Assembly: GCF_028882275.1 (NCBI RefSeq)
Contig: NZ_JARBUT010000003.1
Location: 300,679 to 364,678, forward strand
Direction: 5' to 3'
Length of the DNA: 64,000 nt
From: Nocardiopsis sp. N85
GTDB lineage: Bacteria; Actinomycetota; Actinomycetes; Streptosporangiales; Streptosporangiaceae
Shown here: positions 8,414 through 17,374 of the stretch, one piece after another
How the letters are laid out: each line of letters opens with the position of its first letter
Numbering within the stretch: position 1 is the first letter of the stretch
Translations under genes and position numbers: made by a program
The notes under the pieces: generated by a model
Databases searched by the model: none
Told to the model about the DNA's origin: nothing
What the model saw: the letters and a program-made list of their open reading frames with translations, nothing else

Positions 8414-9463
8414 CTACAGGAACCCCAACCGGGACATGCCGCGCTGCACCCTGGACCAGAAGCCGGAGTCCTCCGGTCCCGGCAGTGCGGTCACCGCCGA
8501 GGAGGTGAGGTCCGCGGGGGCATCGGCCAGCACCGTGTAGACGAACCCGTCCGCCTGCCACAGGGCGTGGTACCGACCGCCGTCGAAGATCGTGTCATGT
8601 TGTGGTGTGACGCCCGTTCCCCCCGTTCCGGTTCCGACCGATCCGTTCCGGAACGCGAACGGGTGCCCCTCCTCCAGCTTCCCACGCTGGGAGAAGACCG
8701 ACACCTGGGACATGCCATCCGAATACACCGCGTGCACGACCTTGTGACCGGCGTGGACGGTGCCCCGGGCGTCGACCAGGCTCAGGTTCCAGGTGAGGTG
8801 CTCGGGCAGCTCCCACCCCTCCTCGCGCAGTTCCTCGCGCTCGGTCGGGCTGAGGACATCGCCCCACGGGGAGTCCGTGACGGCCTCCTCCGGCCAGTGC
8901 CCGTCGTCGCCGGGTTCGAGGTCGGTCAGCCGGAACCCGAACACGGCCCGGCCGGTCTCCTCGTACACCGAGCCGCCCACCAGGATCCCGGTGTCGACGT
9001 CCACCCAGAAGCGTCCGGCGACGGTGCCGTTGGCCCGGGCCGCCTCCACCGTGTGGGTCGGCCGGCCGTCCAGGTCGGTGATCCCGGCGTCGCCGACCGC
9101 GTAGACCCGCTCCAGGGTGGAGAGCAGGCGCTCGTCGAGTTCCTTGAACGGGCTGTCGCGCACGATGAAGGGGCGTCCGCCCTCCCCCATCGGAACGAGG
9201 GCGACACCGTCCCCGGGACGGTTGACCAGCCGGGTGGGCTCCGTGCCCCGCCCCGACTCCCCGGTCATCTCCCGGACGGCCGTGTAGGCCACGGTCCCCG
9301 CCGCCTCGGCCGAGCGGCGCAGCACCGGCATGCCGTCATCGGACCCCACCGCGGGCGTCTCGTCGGCGCCCGGGTGCGCGGACCCGGTCAACAACAGGCA
9401 CAGGAGGGCCAAGGCCGCGACGGCGGTCGGGAACGGGTGCGCGGAGGGTTCCTCCGCGCTCAC
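8414..9463 (-). CDS. RseB/MucB-like sigma-E regulatory lipoprotein-fold protein (putative)
   Basis: 349-residue exported protein with one N-terminal hydrophobic segment (AVAALALLCLLLTG) and no further membrane spans. The middle has a LolA/RseB-like pattern of alternating strands (VAYTAVREM, TRLVNRPGDGVALV, GRFWVDVDTGILVGG, GFRLTDL) and the C-terminal part (YSDGMSQVSVFSQRG, FVYTVLADAP) resembles the second domain of RseB, which in enterics guards the anti-sigma factor from proteolysis. The GTG start overlaps the anti-sigma stop as GTGA, showing translational coupling. Assignment rests on fold pattern and position between anti-sigma factor and HtrA. Confidence 0.7.
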   Translation of the reverse strand: MSAEEPSAHPFPTAVAALALLCLLLTGSAHPGADETPAVGSDDGMPVLRRSAEAAGTVAYTAVREMTGESGRGTEPTRLVNRPGDGVALVPMGEGGRPFIVRDSPFKELDERLLSTLERVYAVGDAGITDLDGRPTHTVEAARANGTVAGRFWVDVDTGILVGGSVYEETGRAVFGFRLTDLEPGDDGHWPEEAVTDSPWGDVLSPTEREELREEGWELPEHLTWNLSLVDARGTVHAGHKVVHAVYSDGMSQVSVFSQRGKLEEGHPFAFRNGSVGTGTGGTGVTPQHDTIFDGGRYHALWQADGFVYTVLADAPADLTSSAVTALPGPEDSGFWSRVQRGMSRLGFL

Positions 9464-10125
9464 CGTGTCGGAAGGTCCGGCCCGGACCCGGACGGGGCCG
9501 CCGCCGGGTCGGCGGGTGTGTCCACGACCGGGATGACCCGGCTGGTCACCGCGTGCTCCACCGCGAAGTCGGACAGGCGCGGCTCCACCACGGGGGCGTC
9601 ACCGGGCTCACCGCCGGCGACGAAGGCGCCGCCCAGCAGGACCGTGGCCACCGCGAACCCCGCGACGGCGTACCGGCCGCCGGGGAGCGTGGGGAGCAGG
9701 TGGGAGAACCGGTCGCCGCGGCGGCGGGCGGACCGCTCCGGGGCGACCACGGTCTCCTCGGTCATCATCGGGACCGGCGACCCGGCCGGGCCCTCCCCGG
9801 GAAAGCCGCCGAGGGGGCGGGAGGAGCCCAGAGGCGGGCGGGCTCCGAAGCCCGCGCCTCCGGGCGGCGGCTCAGAAGGGCCCCGGGGGGCACCGCCTCC
9901 GGGACCGTCGGCCCGGGACAGACCCACGAGCCGGCCCATGAAGTCCAGGTCGGGTTCGGGTTCGCCCAGACCGTGCAGCCGACGCTTGAGCCGGCGCATC
10001 ATGTCGGCCTCGAACCGGCAGCTCTCACATTTGGCCAGATGGATGAGGGCGCTCTCGTGCTCGGCGGGTCCCAGTTCCCCGTCGATGAGCGCGGAGAGTC
10101 GTTCTCCCAGGTGTTCTCTGTTCAC
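9460..10125 (-). CDS. rseA: Anti-sigma factor with zinc-binding ZAS domain (RseA-like)
   Basis: 221-residue membrane protein predicted to hold SigE inactive. The N-terminal zinc anti-sigma domain carries the HLAKCESC motif (HxxxCxxC) after [11 protein letters not shown] Pro/Gly-rich linker (95-140) leads to one transmembrane helix ([19 protein letters not shown]) and a short extracytoplasmic tail. The GTG start at 10125 overlaps the sigE stop as GTGA and has a strong GGGGAGG site upstream; the frame continues upstream inside sigE but without homology. Overlaps on both sides show sigE, this gene and the RseB-like gene are coupled. Release by regulated proteolysis is inferred from the family. 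Confidence 0.9.
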   Translation of the reverse strand: MNREHLGERLSALIDGELGPAEHESALIHLAKCESCRFEADMMRRLKRRLHGLGEPEPDLDFMGRLVGLSRADGPGGGAPRGPSEPPPGGAGFGARPPLGSSRPLGGFPGEGPAGSPVPMMTEETVVAPERSARRRGDRFSHLLPTLPGGRYAVAGFAVATVLLGGAFVAGGEPGDAPVVEPRLSDFAVEHAVTSRVIPVVDTPADPAAAPSGSGPDLPTR

Positions 10126-10697
10126 TCCGCCTCCCCGTTGTTCTCCGCGGCGGCCAGGGACCGTCGGTGTTCCAGGGCTCGGCGCAGTTGGGCGCGACCC
10201 CGGTGGATGCGGCTGCGCACGGTGCCGAGTTTGACGCCGAGCGTCGCGGCGATCTCCTCGTAGGAGAGCCCCTCGATGTCGCACAGGACGACGGGGGCTC
10301 GGAACTCGGCGGGCAGCGCGTCCAGCGCGGACTGGACGTCGGCGTCGAAGTGTCGATCGTCGTAGCGCTGGGCGGGGGAGGGCTCACGGCCCTCCAGACG
10401 TTCGTCGGCGTTCTCGGCCAGGCCCTCGAAGCGGATGCGGGCCTTGCGCCGGGCCATGTCGAGGAAGAGATTGGTGGTGATGCGGTGCAGCCAACCCTCG
10501 AAGGTGCCGGGGGTGTAGTTGGCCAGGGAGCGGAACACCCGGATGAAGACCTCCTGGGTGAGGTCCTCGGCGTCGTGTTTGTTACCGGTCAGGCGATAGG
10601 CCAATCGGTACACCCGGGGGGAATGGGTGCGCACGACCTCGTCCCAGCTCGGCGGTTCCCATGCCTCGAACTCCGCGGCAGGGCCGGATTCCGACAC
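10122..10697 (-). CDS. sigE: ECF RNA polymerase sigma factor SigE
   Basis: 191-residue ECF sigma factor. Region 2 is seen in [20 protein letters not shown] with [14 protein letters not shown], then [20 protein letters not shown]; region 4 carries the helix-turn-helix [20 protein letters not shown]. It directs transcription of envelope-stress genes; the downstream anti-sigma factor, RseB-like protein and HtrA give it an M. tuberculosis SigE or S. coelicolor SigE-like role. GTG 10697 is chosen because GGGAG lies five bases upstream; ATG 10712 and an ORF start at 10730 have no good ribosome site. A GGGAAC...CGTT promoter about 90 bases upstream suggests autoregulation. Confidence 0.93.
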   Translation of the reverse strand: MSESGPAAEFEAWEPPSWDEVVRTHSPRVYRLAYRLTGNKHDAEDLTQEVFIRVFRSLANYTPGTFEGWLHRITTNLFLDMARRKARIRFEGLAENADERLEGREPSPAQRYDDRHFDADVQSALDALPAEFRAPVVLCDIEGLSYEEIAATLGVKLGTVRSRIHRGRAQLRRALEHRRSLAAAENNGEAE

Positions 10698-10784
10698 CGC
10701 TTCTCCCTTCATCCCGTCGATTCGCCGCACCGCTCTCGGGGGGAGTTCTGCTTCGTGGCGATCAACGTACGTTCCTCCCGGTTC

Positions 10785-10812
10785 AACGCCGGCGGACGCC
10801 GATTAAGTTCCC
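10785..10812 (-). promoter_or_regulatory. Candidate ECF (SigE-type) promoter upstream of sigE
   Basis: On the minus strand GGGAACTT (-35 core GGGAAC at 10812-10807) and CGTT (10788-10785) are separated by 18 bases, close to the GGGAAC...CGTT pattern of ECF promoters recognised by SigE/SigH-type factors. Transcription would start near 10778, leaving a leader of about 80 bases. Confidence 0.5.
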
Positions 10813-10970
10813 GCCGTCACGCTCGGAGTCGCCACCGGATCGCGTTAGGCTTTCCCCGGGCCGGTGACCCGATCGCGATCATCTTTCCACGGTGGGTGAC
10901 GATCCGCCGGTCGGGCGCTCCGGCCCAGTGTCAGGACAGACCACGGCAGCGGGAGGCCGTCATCACCGGT

Positions 10971-11627
10971 GTGGAAGAGACAGCGGCCCGGCTCACCTGG
11001 GTCCGCGCGGAACAGGTGCGATTCGAGCAGGAGGCCCTCCGGGACGACGCGCTCGCCGACGCCTACGACGCGGCGACGGGCTCCATGGCCCCGCCGGTGG
11101 ACCCGGCGGCGGGCGCGGCGCTGCGGTTCCTGGCCGCCTCGATCGGCGCCCGGTCGGTGGTGGAGATCGGCACCGGGTACGGCGCCTCGGGGTTGTGGCT
11201 GTTGCGCGGCATGGCCCGCGACGGGATCCTCACCACGATGGACTCCGACGCGGTCCACCTGGACCACGCCCGCGCGGTGTTCTCCCGCGCGGGCTTCGGC
11301 GCGGGGCGGGCCCGACTGATCCGCGGCACGGCGGCGGAGGTGCTGCCCCGGCTCACCGACGGGGGTTACGACCTGGTGTTCGTCGACGCCGAGCCGCGTT
11401 CGTACCCGGCGTTCCTCGACGAGGCGCTGCGCCTGTTGCGGCCGGGCGGGATGGTCGTGCTGCACGGTGTCCTGACCGGTCCTAGCGGACCCGACGGCCC
11501 GCTGCGCGCCCCGGACCCGGCCGAGACCGCGGTCCGCGAGGTCATCCAGGGCATCCGCGAGGACGAGGGGTTCATCCCGCTGCTGCTGCCGATCGGCGAG
11601 GGCCTGCTGACCGCCATCCGTCCCTGA
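10971..11627 (+). CDS. SAM-dependent O-methyltransferase (Rv1220c-like)
   Basis: 218-residue class I methyltransferase of the caffeoyl-CoA/catechol O-methyltransferase family. The SAM-binding motif is VVEIGTGYGASGLWLL, followed by LTTMDSDAVHLDHAR, YDLVFVDAEP and LLRPGGMVVLHGV. It diverges from sigE, as Rv1220c does next to mycobacterial sigE. The start is uncertain: GTG 10971 is the first good start after GGGAGG at 10951, though the 14-base spacing is long; upstream codons in the same frame are non-homologous. The acceptor substrate is not known. Confidence 0.85.
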   Translation: MEETAARLTWVRAEQVRFEQEALRDDALADAYDAATGSMAPPVDPAAGAALRFLAASIGARSVVEIGTGYGASGLWLLRGMARDGILTTMDSDAVHLDHARAVFSRAGFGAGRARLIRGTAAEVLPRLTDGGYDLVFVDAEPRSYPAFLDEALRLLRPGGMVVLHGVLTGPSGPDGPLRAPDPAETAVREVIQGIREDEGFIPLLLPIGEGLLTAIRP

Positions 11628-11730
11628 CCCGGGCGAGGGCGCCCCTCGGCCACGGTGACACTACCGATCTCGGCCATCGGCTCCAGGAACCGTGCTCGCA
11701 GACGGGCCGGTTCCCGCTTGGTGAACGACA

Positions 11731-11773
11731 TGGTGGTCGCGACCTCCCCAAGGTAAGGGTGTCGCGACCACCA
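11731..11773. terminator. Large-loop inverted repeat, probable shared terminator
   Basis: Perfect 13-bp inverted repeat TGGTGGTCGCGAC (11731-11743) with GTCGCGACCACCA (11761-11773) around a 17-base loop, located downstream of both the methyltransferase (ends 11627) and pepA (ends 11825). The loop is long for a terminator, so another role is possible. Confidence 0.5.
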
Positions 11774-11824
11774 CTGGAACCCGAGCCTTCGGCGGTGGGC
11801 CCTTCGTCGTGCGCGGGGCCGGGG

Positions 11825-13333
11825 TCAGGCGTCGGCGAGCCAGCGCAGCAGCGTCCGGGTGGCGAAGGCGGTCCCGCCCTTGGTGAGGATGCCGCTCTCC
11901 TTCGTGGAGCGGCCCGGTCCGGCGATGTCCAGGTGGGCCCAGGGCAGGTCGCCGGTGAAGGCGCGCAGGAACAGGGCGGCGTCGGTGGCCCCGGCCGGCC
12001 CGAACTCCTTACGGGTGCCGATGTTGGCCAGGTCGGCGACGCGGGACCCCGTGGTCTCGACGTACTCCTCGGTGAGGGGCATCCGCCACAGCGGTTCGCC
12101 GGCCGCGGCACCGGCCGCCAGGAGGTCCTCGGCGAGGGCGTCGTCGGTGCTGTACAGCGCACCGATGCCGGTGCCCAGGGCGACCTTGGCGGCGCCGGTG
12201 AGCGTGGCGACGTCCACCAGGACGTCGGCGTCGAGTTCGGCGACGGCGTATCCGAGGGCGTCGGCCAGGACGAGGCGGCCCTCGGCGTCGGTGTTGAGCA
12301 CCTCGACGGTCGTACCGGAGTAGGTGGTGAGGACGTCGCCGATCCGGGTGGCGTCACCGGAGAAGGCGTTCTCGGCCAGGGCGAGCAGGCCGGTGACCCG
12401 GACCGGGGCGGACACGGCCGCCAGCGCGGACAGCACGCCCAGGACGATCGCCGAACCGCTCATGTCGGTCTTCATGAGCGCCATGTTGTCGGTGGGCTTG
12501 AGCGAGAGGCCGCCGGTGTCGAAGGTGATGCCCTTGCCCACCAGCACGATGTGCGAGGTCGGGTTCTCGGGGGTGTAGGAGACCTGCACCAGGCGCGGGG
12601 GCCGGGAGGAGCCCTGGCCGACGGCCAGGATGGCGCCGAAGCCCTCGTTCTCCAGGTCCTTCTCGTCCCAGACCTTGACGGCGAGCCCGGACCGGGCGGC
12701 GACCTCGCGGGCGCGCTCGGCCATCCAGGACGGGTCCTTGGTGAGCGAGGGGGTGTTGATGAGGTCCCGGGCCAGAGCGGTGGCCTCGGCCAGGACCGTG
12801 CCCCGGGTGAGGGCGTCGGCCGGGGCCGCGCCGACGACGTCGACCACGGGGGCGGGCCGCTGGTCGGCGGCCGGCTCGGTGGTCTTCATCGTGAAGGTGT
12901 AGGAGGCCAGGAGGACGCCCTCGGCGAAGGCCGTGGCGGCGTCGTCGCCGGCGATGTCCGCGGGCCAGGCGAACGCGACGCGCTCGCGGCCCCGAGCGGC
13001 CCGGGACAGGGCGGCGCCGGCCTTCCGGAGGTCGTCGGGAGAACCCGAACCGACCCCCAGAAGGGCCAGCCTGACCAGACCCTGTTCCCGGGACACCGGG
13101 AACCAGACCGCCTCACCGGCCTTGCCGGTGAGCGAGTAATGCGTGAACAGATCGGTGAGCGGGGCCGGGAGGGCCCGGTTCAGGCCGCTCGCCGCGACCC
13201 CCTCGACCACCGCCGGCCCGTCGTCCCCCGTCCGCACGGGGAGGACCAGGAGGTCCGCGGTGGTCTCGTCGAGGGTCCCGGTGATGGGGTTGATCTCCGT
13301 GGCGAAGGGCACAGATCGCTCACAATCGTTCAC
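11825..13333 (-). CDS. pepA: Leucyl aminopeptidase PepA (M17)
   Basis: 502-residue cytoplasmic M17 aminopeptidase, a dinuclear-metal enzyme that removes N-terminal residues in peptide turnover. The C-terminal catalytic domain shows LVGKGITFDTGGLSLKP (metal and active-site Lys/Asp), MKTDMSGSA and the family signature NTDAEGRLVLADALGYA with the metal Glu/Asp and active-site Arg. Length is normal. The frame opens with GTG at 13333 but no convincing ribosome site precedes it; GTG 13312 is an alternative. Its neighbourhood (DUF3117, DivIVA-like, LOG family) recurs in actinobacteria. Confidence 0.95.
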   Translation of the reverse strand: MNDCERSVPFATEINPITGTLDETTADLLVLPVRTGDDGPAVVEGVAASGLNRALPAPLTDLFTHYSLTGKAGEAVWFPVSREQGLVRLALLGVGSGSPDDLRKAGAALSRAARGRERVAFAWPADIAGDDAATAFAEGVLLASYTFTMKTTEPAADQRPAPVVDVVGAAPADALTRGTVLAEATALARDLINTPSLTKDPSWMAERAREVAARSGLAVKVWDEKDLENEGFGAILAVGQGSSRPPRLVQVSYTPENPTSHIVLVGKGITFDTGGLSLKPTDNMALMKTDMSGSAIVLGVLSALAAVSAPVRVTGLLALAENAFSGDATRIGDVLTTYSGTTVEVLNTDAEGRLVLADALGYAVAELDADVLVDVATLTGAAKVALGTGIGALYSTDDALAEDLLAAGAAAGEPLWRMPLTEEYVETTGSRVADLANIGTRKEFGPAGATDAALFLRAFTGDLPWAHLDIAGPGRSTKESGILTKGGTAFATRTLLRWLADA

Positions 13334-13406
13334 TCGTTGGGAGGTGTGACCACCTCGGGGGTGTCGGGGCTCATCCGGCCCGGGGTGGGGGACGGTGGTG
13401 CCGGTG

Positions 13407-13574
13407 TCAGCCGACGACGCCCTGGAGCGCTTCCCGAAGCTCGGTGGCCTCGGCCGGGGTCAACTCGACGACCAGGCGTCCGCCGCCTTCGAGCGGAACC
13501 CGCATGATGATGCCGCGACCCTCCTTGGTGACCTCCAACGGGCCGTCACTGGTCCTCGGCTTCATTGCCGCCAT
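13407..13574 (-). CDS. DUF3117 domain-containing small protein
   Basis: 55-residue protein, starting MAAMKPRTSDGPLEV and continuing through EGRGIIMRVPLEGGGRLV and ELTPAEATELREAL, which is the full DUF3117 family pattern, one of the most conserved small proteins of actinobacteria. Function unknown. The start at 13574 is fixed by GGGGA six bases upstream and by homology; the frame continues upstream to 13616 without conservation. It stands just upstream of pepA on the same strand. Confidence 0.92.
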   Translation of the reverse strand: MAAMKPRTSDGPLEVTKEGRGIIMRVPLEGGGRLVVELTPAEATELREALQGVVG

Positions 13575-13955
13575 GCCATTCCCCTTTCTCGTGTTCCTCG
13601 CGGGTGGCCGGGCCACAGCACCGACGCCGATCCGTTGGGGCAGTCTCGGCCTCGAAACCGTGGGCCGGTTCCGTGCGACTCGCGCCCGTGTGACTTAAGG
13701 GGCGTGAATCACGCTTAGACCATTATCTCGGAGGTTCGCCCCCGTGTGTGCGACGTACCACGGCGCCCGAGGTCGCCTCGCACACCAGCCGACGAGGAAT
13801 CGTCGGTCAGTAAGGTTATATCGGTACCGGCCGAAACTCCGTGGAGAGCACGGGAGACCGAACGTTCTCCTCCCCCTCTCCGGGCGCTCGAACCCCGGAC
13901 GCTCCTCTCTTCCCGATAACGCTCCGCGGCCCGGCGACGATGCCCACCTGCGGCG
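13575..13955. other. Intergenic region between the DUF3117 gene and the membrane-protein gene
   Basis: About 380 bases with no supported gene. The first part must hold the DUF3117 promoter; GATAAT on the minus strand near 13725 is a possible -10 element. No strong hairpin follows the upstream membrane-protein gene. Confidence 0.5.
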
Positions 13956-14567
13956 TCACGCCCTGCCGGTGTCGACGAACAGCCCGGTGGAGGTCATCCG
14001 CGTGCCCTCCCGGGTGACGGAGGACCATTCCGCCTTCAGACCGGTGTCGCCGTCGGGCCACACGATCAGCTCGGCCTCGTCGACACAGCGTTCCTCGGGA
14101 TCGGCGGTCTCGGTGTAGGTGTAGACCCGGCGGTCGTTGTCGGCCGCCGTCAGCCGGAGCGTCCCCGAGCAGGTGAAGGTCGTCCAGGCGGTGCTGCCCT
14201 GTTCGGCGCCCTCTTCGATCCGGACCTCGGCGTGCCAGTCGGCGACGTGGCCGCCATCGGTGTCGACCTGGGTCATCTCGCCCGCCCACGATCCGACGAA
14301 GGCCTCGGCCGGAACGGTGGTGTCCGACGCCTTCTCCGTGTCGTCGCCGATCAGCACCCACGCGGCGGCGGTGCCGCCCGCGATGAGCAGGACGGCCGCC
14401 GTACCGACGAGCAGTCCGGTGAGCTGACGGCGACGGCGGGCACTGCCCTGGACGGAGCGGGGCGGCGGCCACAGGGACAGCTGCTGCACGGGGACGGCGG
14501 AGGTCGCCGGGGCGGCCGCGCCGCCCCGGTCCTCGGCTCCCGACTCCAGTTCGGCTGCTGCGTCCAT
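13956..14567 (-). CDS. Membrane-anchored hypothetical protein with lipocalin-like extracellular domain
   Basis: 203-residue protein of unknown function. A ~60-residue cytoplasmic part rich in Ala/Glu/Pro and an Arg stretch (SARRRRQ) precede one transmembrane segment (LTGLLVGTAAVLLIAGGTA). The outside domain (~115 residues) opens with AFVGSWAGEMTQVD and continues as alternating strands (ADWHAEVRIEE, WTTFTCSGTLRLTA, RVYTYTETA, AELIVWPDGDTGLKAEW), a small beta-barrel or lipocalin-like pattern also found at the C-termini of actinobacterial sensor kinases. Two cysteines may pair. Start chosen at 14567 for GTGAGG nine bases upstream; ATG 14576 is an alternative. Confidence 0.75.
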   Translation of the reverse strand: MDAAAELESGAEDRGGAAAPATSAVPVQQLSLWPPPRSVQGSARRRRQLTGLLVGTAAVLLIAGGTAAAWVLIGDDTEKASDTTVPAEAFVGSWAGEMTQVDTDGGHVADWHAEVRIEEGAEQGSTAWTTFTCSGTLRLTAADNDRRVYTYTETADPEERCVDEAELIVWPDGDTGLKAEWSSVTREGTRMTSTGLFVDTGRA

Positions 14568-14730
14568 CCTCGACATCCTCACAACGAATGCGCCCGCCCC
14601 AGGGGTGGAGCGGGGGTACGCGAGTACAGCGACCGAGGATAGAGCACACGAACGCGGCGGATCCTCACGAGAAGGACGCCGTCGGTGTGATGCACGACAT
14701 ACCGATGACGCACCGGGGCGGAGCCCGGGG

Positions 14731-15264
14731 TCAGGACGCGGATGCGCCCTCGGAGGGGAGGTCCGTCGGTCGGGTGCCGCCCTCGGCGGATCCTCCCGAG
14801 GCGGGCGGTCGGGCCGCGACACCGACCTCGTCGCCCGTCCCGTCGATACCGTCCTCGCCGTCACCCTCGTCCTCGGTGTCGTTCCACTCCGCCTCGGGCG
14901 CGTAGGCGTCACCGGGCAGGTGCGAACCAGGGGTGGGCCCGGTCCCCTCGGGAACGTAGGACGGGTCCAGGCGCGACAGCCGCCACTCCAGGTCCTCGAT
15001 ACGCGCCTCGCGTTCGCGCAGGGTGGCGGTGAGCCGCAGCAGCAACTCGTCCACGGCGCGCACGTGATAGCCCCACATGGCCAGGGGCAGCAGCAGACGG
15101 CCCAGTTCGGTCGCCTTCACCGGGCGTTCCTCGGGCAGATCCAGCGGGGGGTAGTCGGCCTCGAACCGGGCGAGCCTGCCGCCCTTGCCGAGCACGACGT
15201 AGACGACGCCGACGAGCACGGCCAGGGCGGCCGCGGCGACCAGGACCAGAATGAGATAAGGCAC
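14731..15264 (-). CDS. DivIVA-like domain membrane protein
   Basis: 177-residue protein: an N-terminal transmembrane helix (YLILVLVAAAALAVLVGVV), a short domain with GYHVRAVDELLLRLTATL resembling the DivIVA motif GYxxxxVDxxL, a brief coiled coil (REREARIEDLEWRL) and an acidic disordered tail. Homologues at this place, next to a LOG-family gene, are commonly annotated as DivIVA domain proteins and may link the membrane to the growth or division machinery; that role is inference. GTG 15264 is chosen for GGAG four bases upstream and because the helix begins at once. It follows the LOG gene by 58 bases. Confidence 0.78.
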   Translation of the reverse strand: MPYLILVLVAAAALAVLVGVVYVVLGKGGRLARFEADYPPLDLPEERPVKATELGRLLLPLAMWGYHVRAVDELLLRLTATLREREARIEDLEWRLSRLDPSYVPEGTGPTPGSHLPGDAYAPEAEWNDTEDEGDGEDGIDGTGDEVGVAARPPASGGSAEGGTRPTDLPSEGASAS

Positions 15265-15322
15265 GGCTCCGATCGTGCCATACCCGGCCGCCCTGCGAGA
15301 GCGCGGGCGGCCGGGCACGAGG

Positions 15323-16123
15323 TCACTGCTCGGGACCGGCCGACTCGGCGCGCTCCCTCTCTTCCTGCTCCCTCGCGATGTCGATGTGCGCCTTCTTGAT
15401 GGTCTCCACGACCTCGGCCGGGTCGTCGACCACCCGCACCAGGTCCATGTCGTGCGGCTTGATCAGCTCGTTCTCCAGCAGGCTCTCGCGGACCCACCGC
15501 TGCATCCCGGCCCAGAACTCCGAGCCGACCAGCACGACCGGGAACCGGGTCACCTTGTTGGTCTGCACGAGCGTGGCCGCCTCGAACAGCTCGTCCAGGG
15601 TGCCGAACCCGCCCGGCAGCACCACGAACGCCTGCGAGTACTTGACGAACATGGTCTTGCGCACGAAGAAGTAGCGGAACGTCATCCCCATGTCGATGTA
15701 GGGGTTGAGGCTCTGCTCGAAGGGCAGCTCGATGCCCAGCCCGACGGACAGTCCGCCCGCCTCCTTGGCGCCCTTGTTGACGGCTTCCATCATCCCGGGG
15801 CCGCCCCCGGTGATGGTGGCGTAACCGGCCTCCGCCAGTTTCGCGCCCACCTCGACGCCCAGTTCGTAGTAACGGGTGCCGGGTTTGATGCGCGCCGACC
15901 CGAACACGCTCACCGCCGAGGGCAGCTCGGAGAGGAGGCCGAAGCCCTCGACGAACTCCGATTGGATGCGCAGCACCCGCCACGGATCGGTGTGGACCCA
16001 GTCGGTGGGGCCGCGCCGGTCCAACAGGCGCTGGTCGGTGGTGGTCCCCGGGATCGACTCGCCCCGGTAGGTGAGCGGACCGGCGTTCCTCACCTGCTCT
16101 TTCCCATGTGCTTCTTCCGTCAT
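15323..16123 (-). CDS. LOG family protein (TIGR00730, nucleotide 5'-monophosphate phosphoribohydrolase)
   Basis: 266-residue cytoplasmic Rossmann-like protein. The family signature PGGFGTLDELFE and the upstream ITGGGPGMMEAVNKGA loop form the active site of LOG enzymes, which cleave AMP-type nucleotides (cytokinin riboside monophosphates in plants) to base and ribose 5-phosphate. At 266 residues it is of the longer actinobacterial type, with an N-terminal ~80-residue extension and a charged C-terminal tail (REQEERERAESAG). Physiological substrate in bacteria is uncertain. The DivIVA-like gene follows on the same strand. Confidence 0.9.
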   Translation of the reverse strand: MTEEAHGKEQVRNAGPLTYRGESIPGTTTDQRLLDRRGPTDWVHTDPWRVLRIQSEFVEGFGLLSELPSAVSVFGSARIKPGTRYYELGVEVGAKLAEAGYATITGGGPGMMEAVNKGAKEAGGLSVGLGIELPFEQSLNPYIDMGMTFRYFFVRKTMFVKYSQAFVVLPGGFGTLDELFEAATLVQTNKVTRFPVVLVGSEFWAGMQRWVRESLLENELIKPHDMDLVRVVDDPAEVVETIKKAHIDIAREQEERERAESAGPEQ

Positions 16124-16224
16124 GAGAGAAAGTTATCCGTGTGGAGCCGTCTCACACCTGAATCCGACGTGGACCGGCGGTGGCCGTGAACGACCATTTC
16201 CGGATCCGGTCCGATCACCGCAGG

Positions 16225-17289
16225 TCAGCGGGCCCCGGTGAGCCAGGCGATCATGCGCTCCTCCGCCTCGCGGATGCGGGGGATCTCGGCGTGCTCGTCG
16301 CGGGTGTGGGCGAGCGTCGGGTCGCCGGGACCGTAGTTGACGGCGGGGACGCCCAGCTCGGAGAAGCGCGACACGTCGGTCCACCCCAGCTTGGCCCGGG
16401 CCCTCCCCTCCCCCACGGCCTCGACGAACGCGGCGGCCGAGGGGTCGTCCAGACCCGGGCGGGCGGGGGCCGCGGCGTCGACCGGGCGCACCTCGAACCC
16501 TTCGAAGACCTCACGCAGGTGGGCCTCCGCGTCGGCGACCGACAGGTCGGGGGCGAACCGGTAGTTGACCTTGACGACGCACTCGTCGGGGATCACGTTG
16601 CCGGCCACGCCGCCCTCGATGAACACGGCGTTCAGGCCCTCGTGGAAGCGCAGCCCCTCCACCACCGGTTCGCGCGGGGTGTAGGCGCGCAGGACGTCCA
16701 GGATCGCCCCGGCGCCGTGGATGGCGTTGACGCCCATCCACGAGCGGGCGCTGTGGGCGCGCTCGCCCCTGGCGACCACCTCGACGCGCATGGTGCCCTG
16801 GCAGCCGCCCTCGATGACGCCGTCGGTGGGCTCCATGAGGATGGCGAAATCTCCGGTGAGCCACTCGGGGTGGTCGCGGGCCAGGCGCAGCAGGCCGTTG
16901 CGCTCGGCGTCGACCTCCTCGTTGTCGTAGAAGACGTAGGTGACGTCGTGTACGGGGGCGTGGACCAGGGCGGCCAGCTTGAGCTGGACGGCGACGCCGG
17001 CCTTCATGTCGGAGGTGCCGCAACCGTAGAGGCGATCGCCGTTCACGTACGAGGGGACGTTGTCGACGATGGGCACGGTGTCGATGTGCCCGGCGATGAC
17101 GACGCGACGGGCGCGGCCCAGGTGGGTGCGGGCGACGATCGCGTCACCGTCACGCGTGACGGTGAGGTGGGGCAGGGCCGACAGCGCGTGTTCGATCCCG
17201 TCGGCGAGGACCTTCTCGGTGCCGCTCTCCGAGCGGATGTCCACGAGGGCCGCGGTGAGGTCCGCGACGTCCGAGGTCAGGTCGAGCAT
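16225..17289 (-). CDS. dapE: Succinyl-diaminopimelate desuccinylase DapE
   Basis: 354-residue M20 metallopeptidase-fold enzyme that hydrolyses N-succinyl-LL-diaminopimelate to LL-DAP in lysine and peptidoglycan synthesis. The metal-binding pattern is visible: VIAGHIDTVP, GCGTSDMKAGVAV, the catalytic pair in YDNEEVDAERNG, and a late His in the PTLAHTRDEHAE segment. ATG 17289 (MLDLTSDVADLTA) is chosen from homology; an in-frame ATG at 17310 and the longer ORF have no better ribosome site. It works with dapD and dapC, both within 4 kb. A palindromic repeat lies 86 bases upstream. Confidence 0.94.
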   Translation of the reverse strand: MLDLTSDVADLTAALVDIRSESGTEKVLADGIEHALSALPHLTVTRDGDAIVARTHLGRARRVVIAGHIDTVPIVDNVPSYVNGDRLYGCGTSDMKAGVAVQLKLAALVHAPVHDVTYVFYDNEEVDAERNGLLRLARDHPEWLTGDFAILMEPTDGVIEGGCQGTMRVEVVARGERAHSARSWMGVNAIHGAGAILDVLRAYTPREPVVEGLRFHEGLNAVFIEGGVAGNVIPDECVVKVNYRFAPDLSVADAEAHLREVFEGFEVRPVDAAAPARPGLDDPSAAAFVEAVGEGRARAKLGWTDVSRFSELGVPAVNYGPGDPTLAHTRDEHAEIPRIREAEERMIAWLTGAR

Positions 17290-17374
17290 GAGGGCGTCCC
17301 CGTCTTCCATGGGTCGGGCGTGGTGTGGAGATGCGCACGGCACCGACCGGGGCGCGCACCGCCGCACACCACCC

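Noticed and set aside
11366..11731. Minus-strand ORF starting MSFTKREPARL
   Set aside because: Overlaps the methyltransferase antisense for most of its length and has no recognisable family; its start lies in the hairpin arm.
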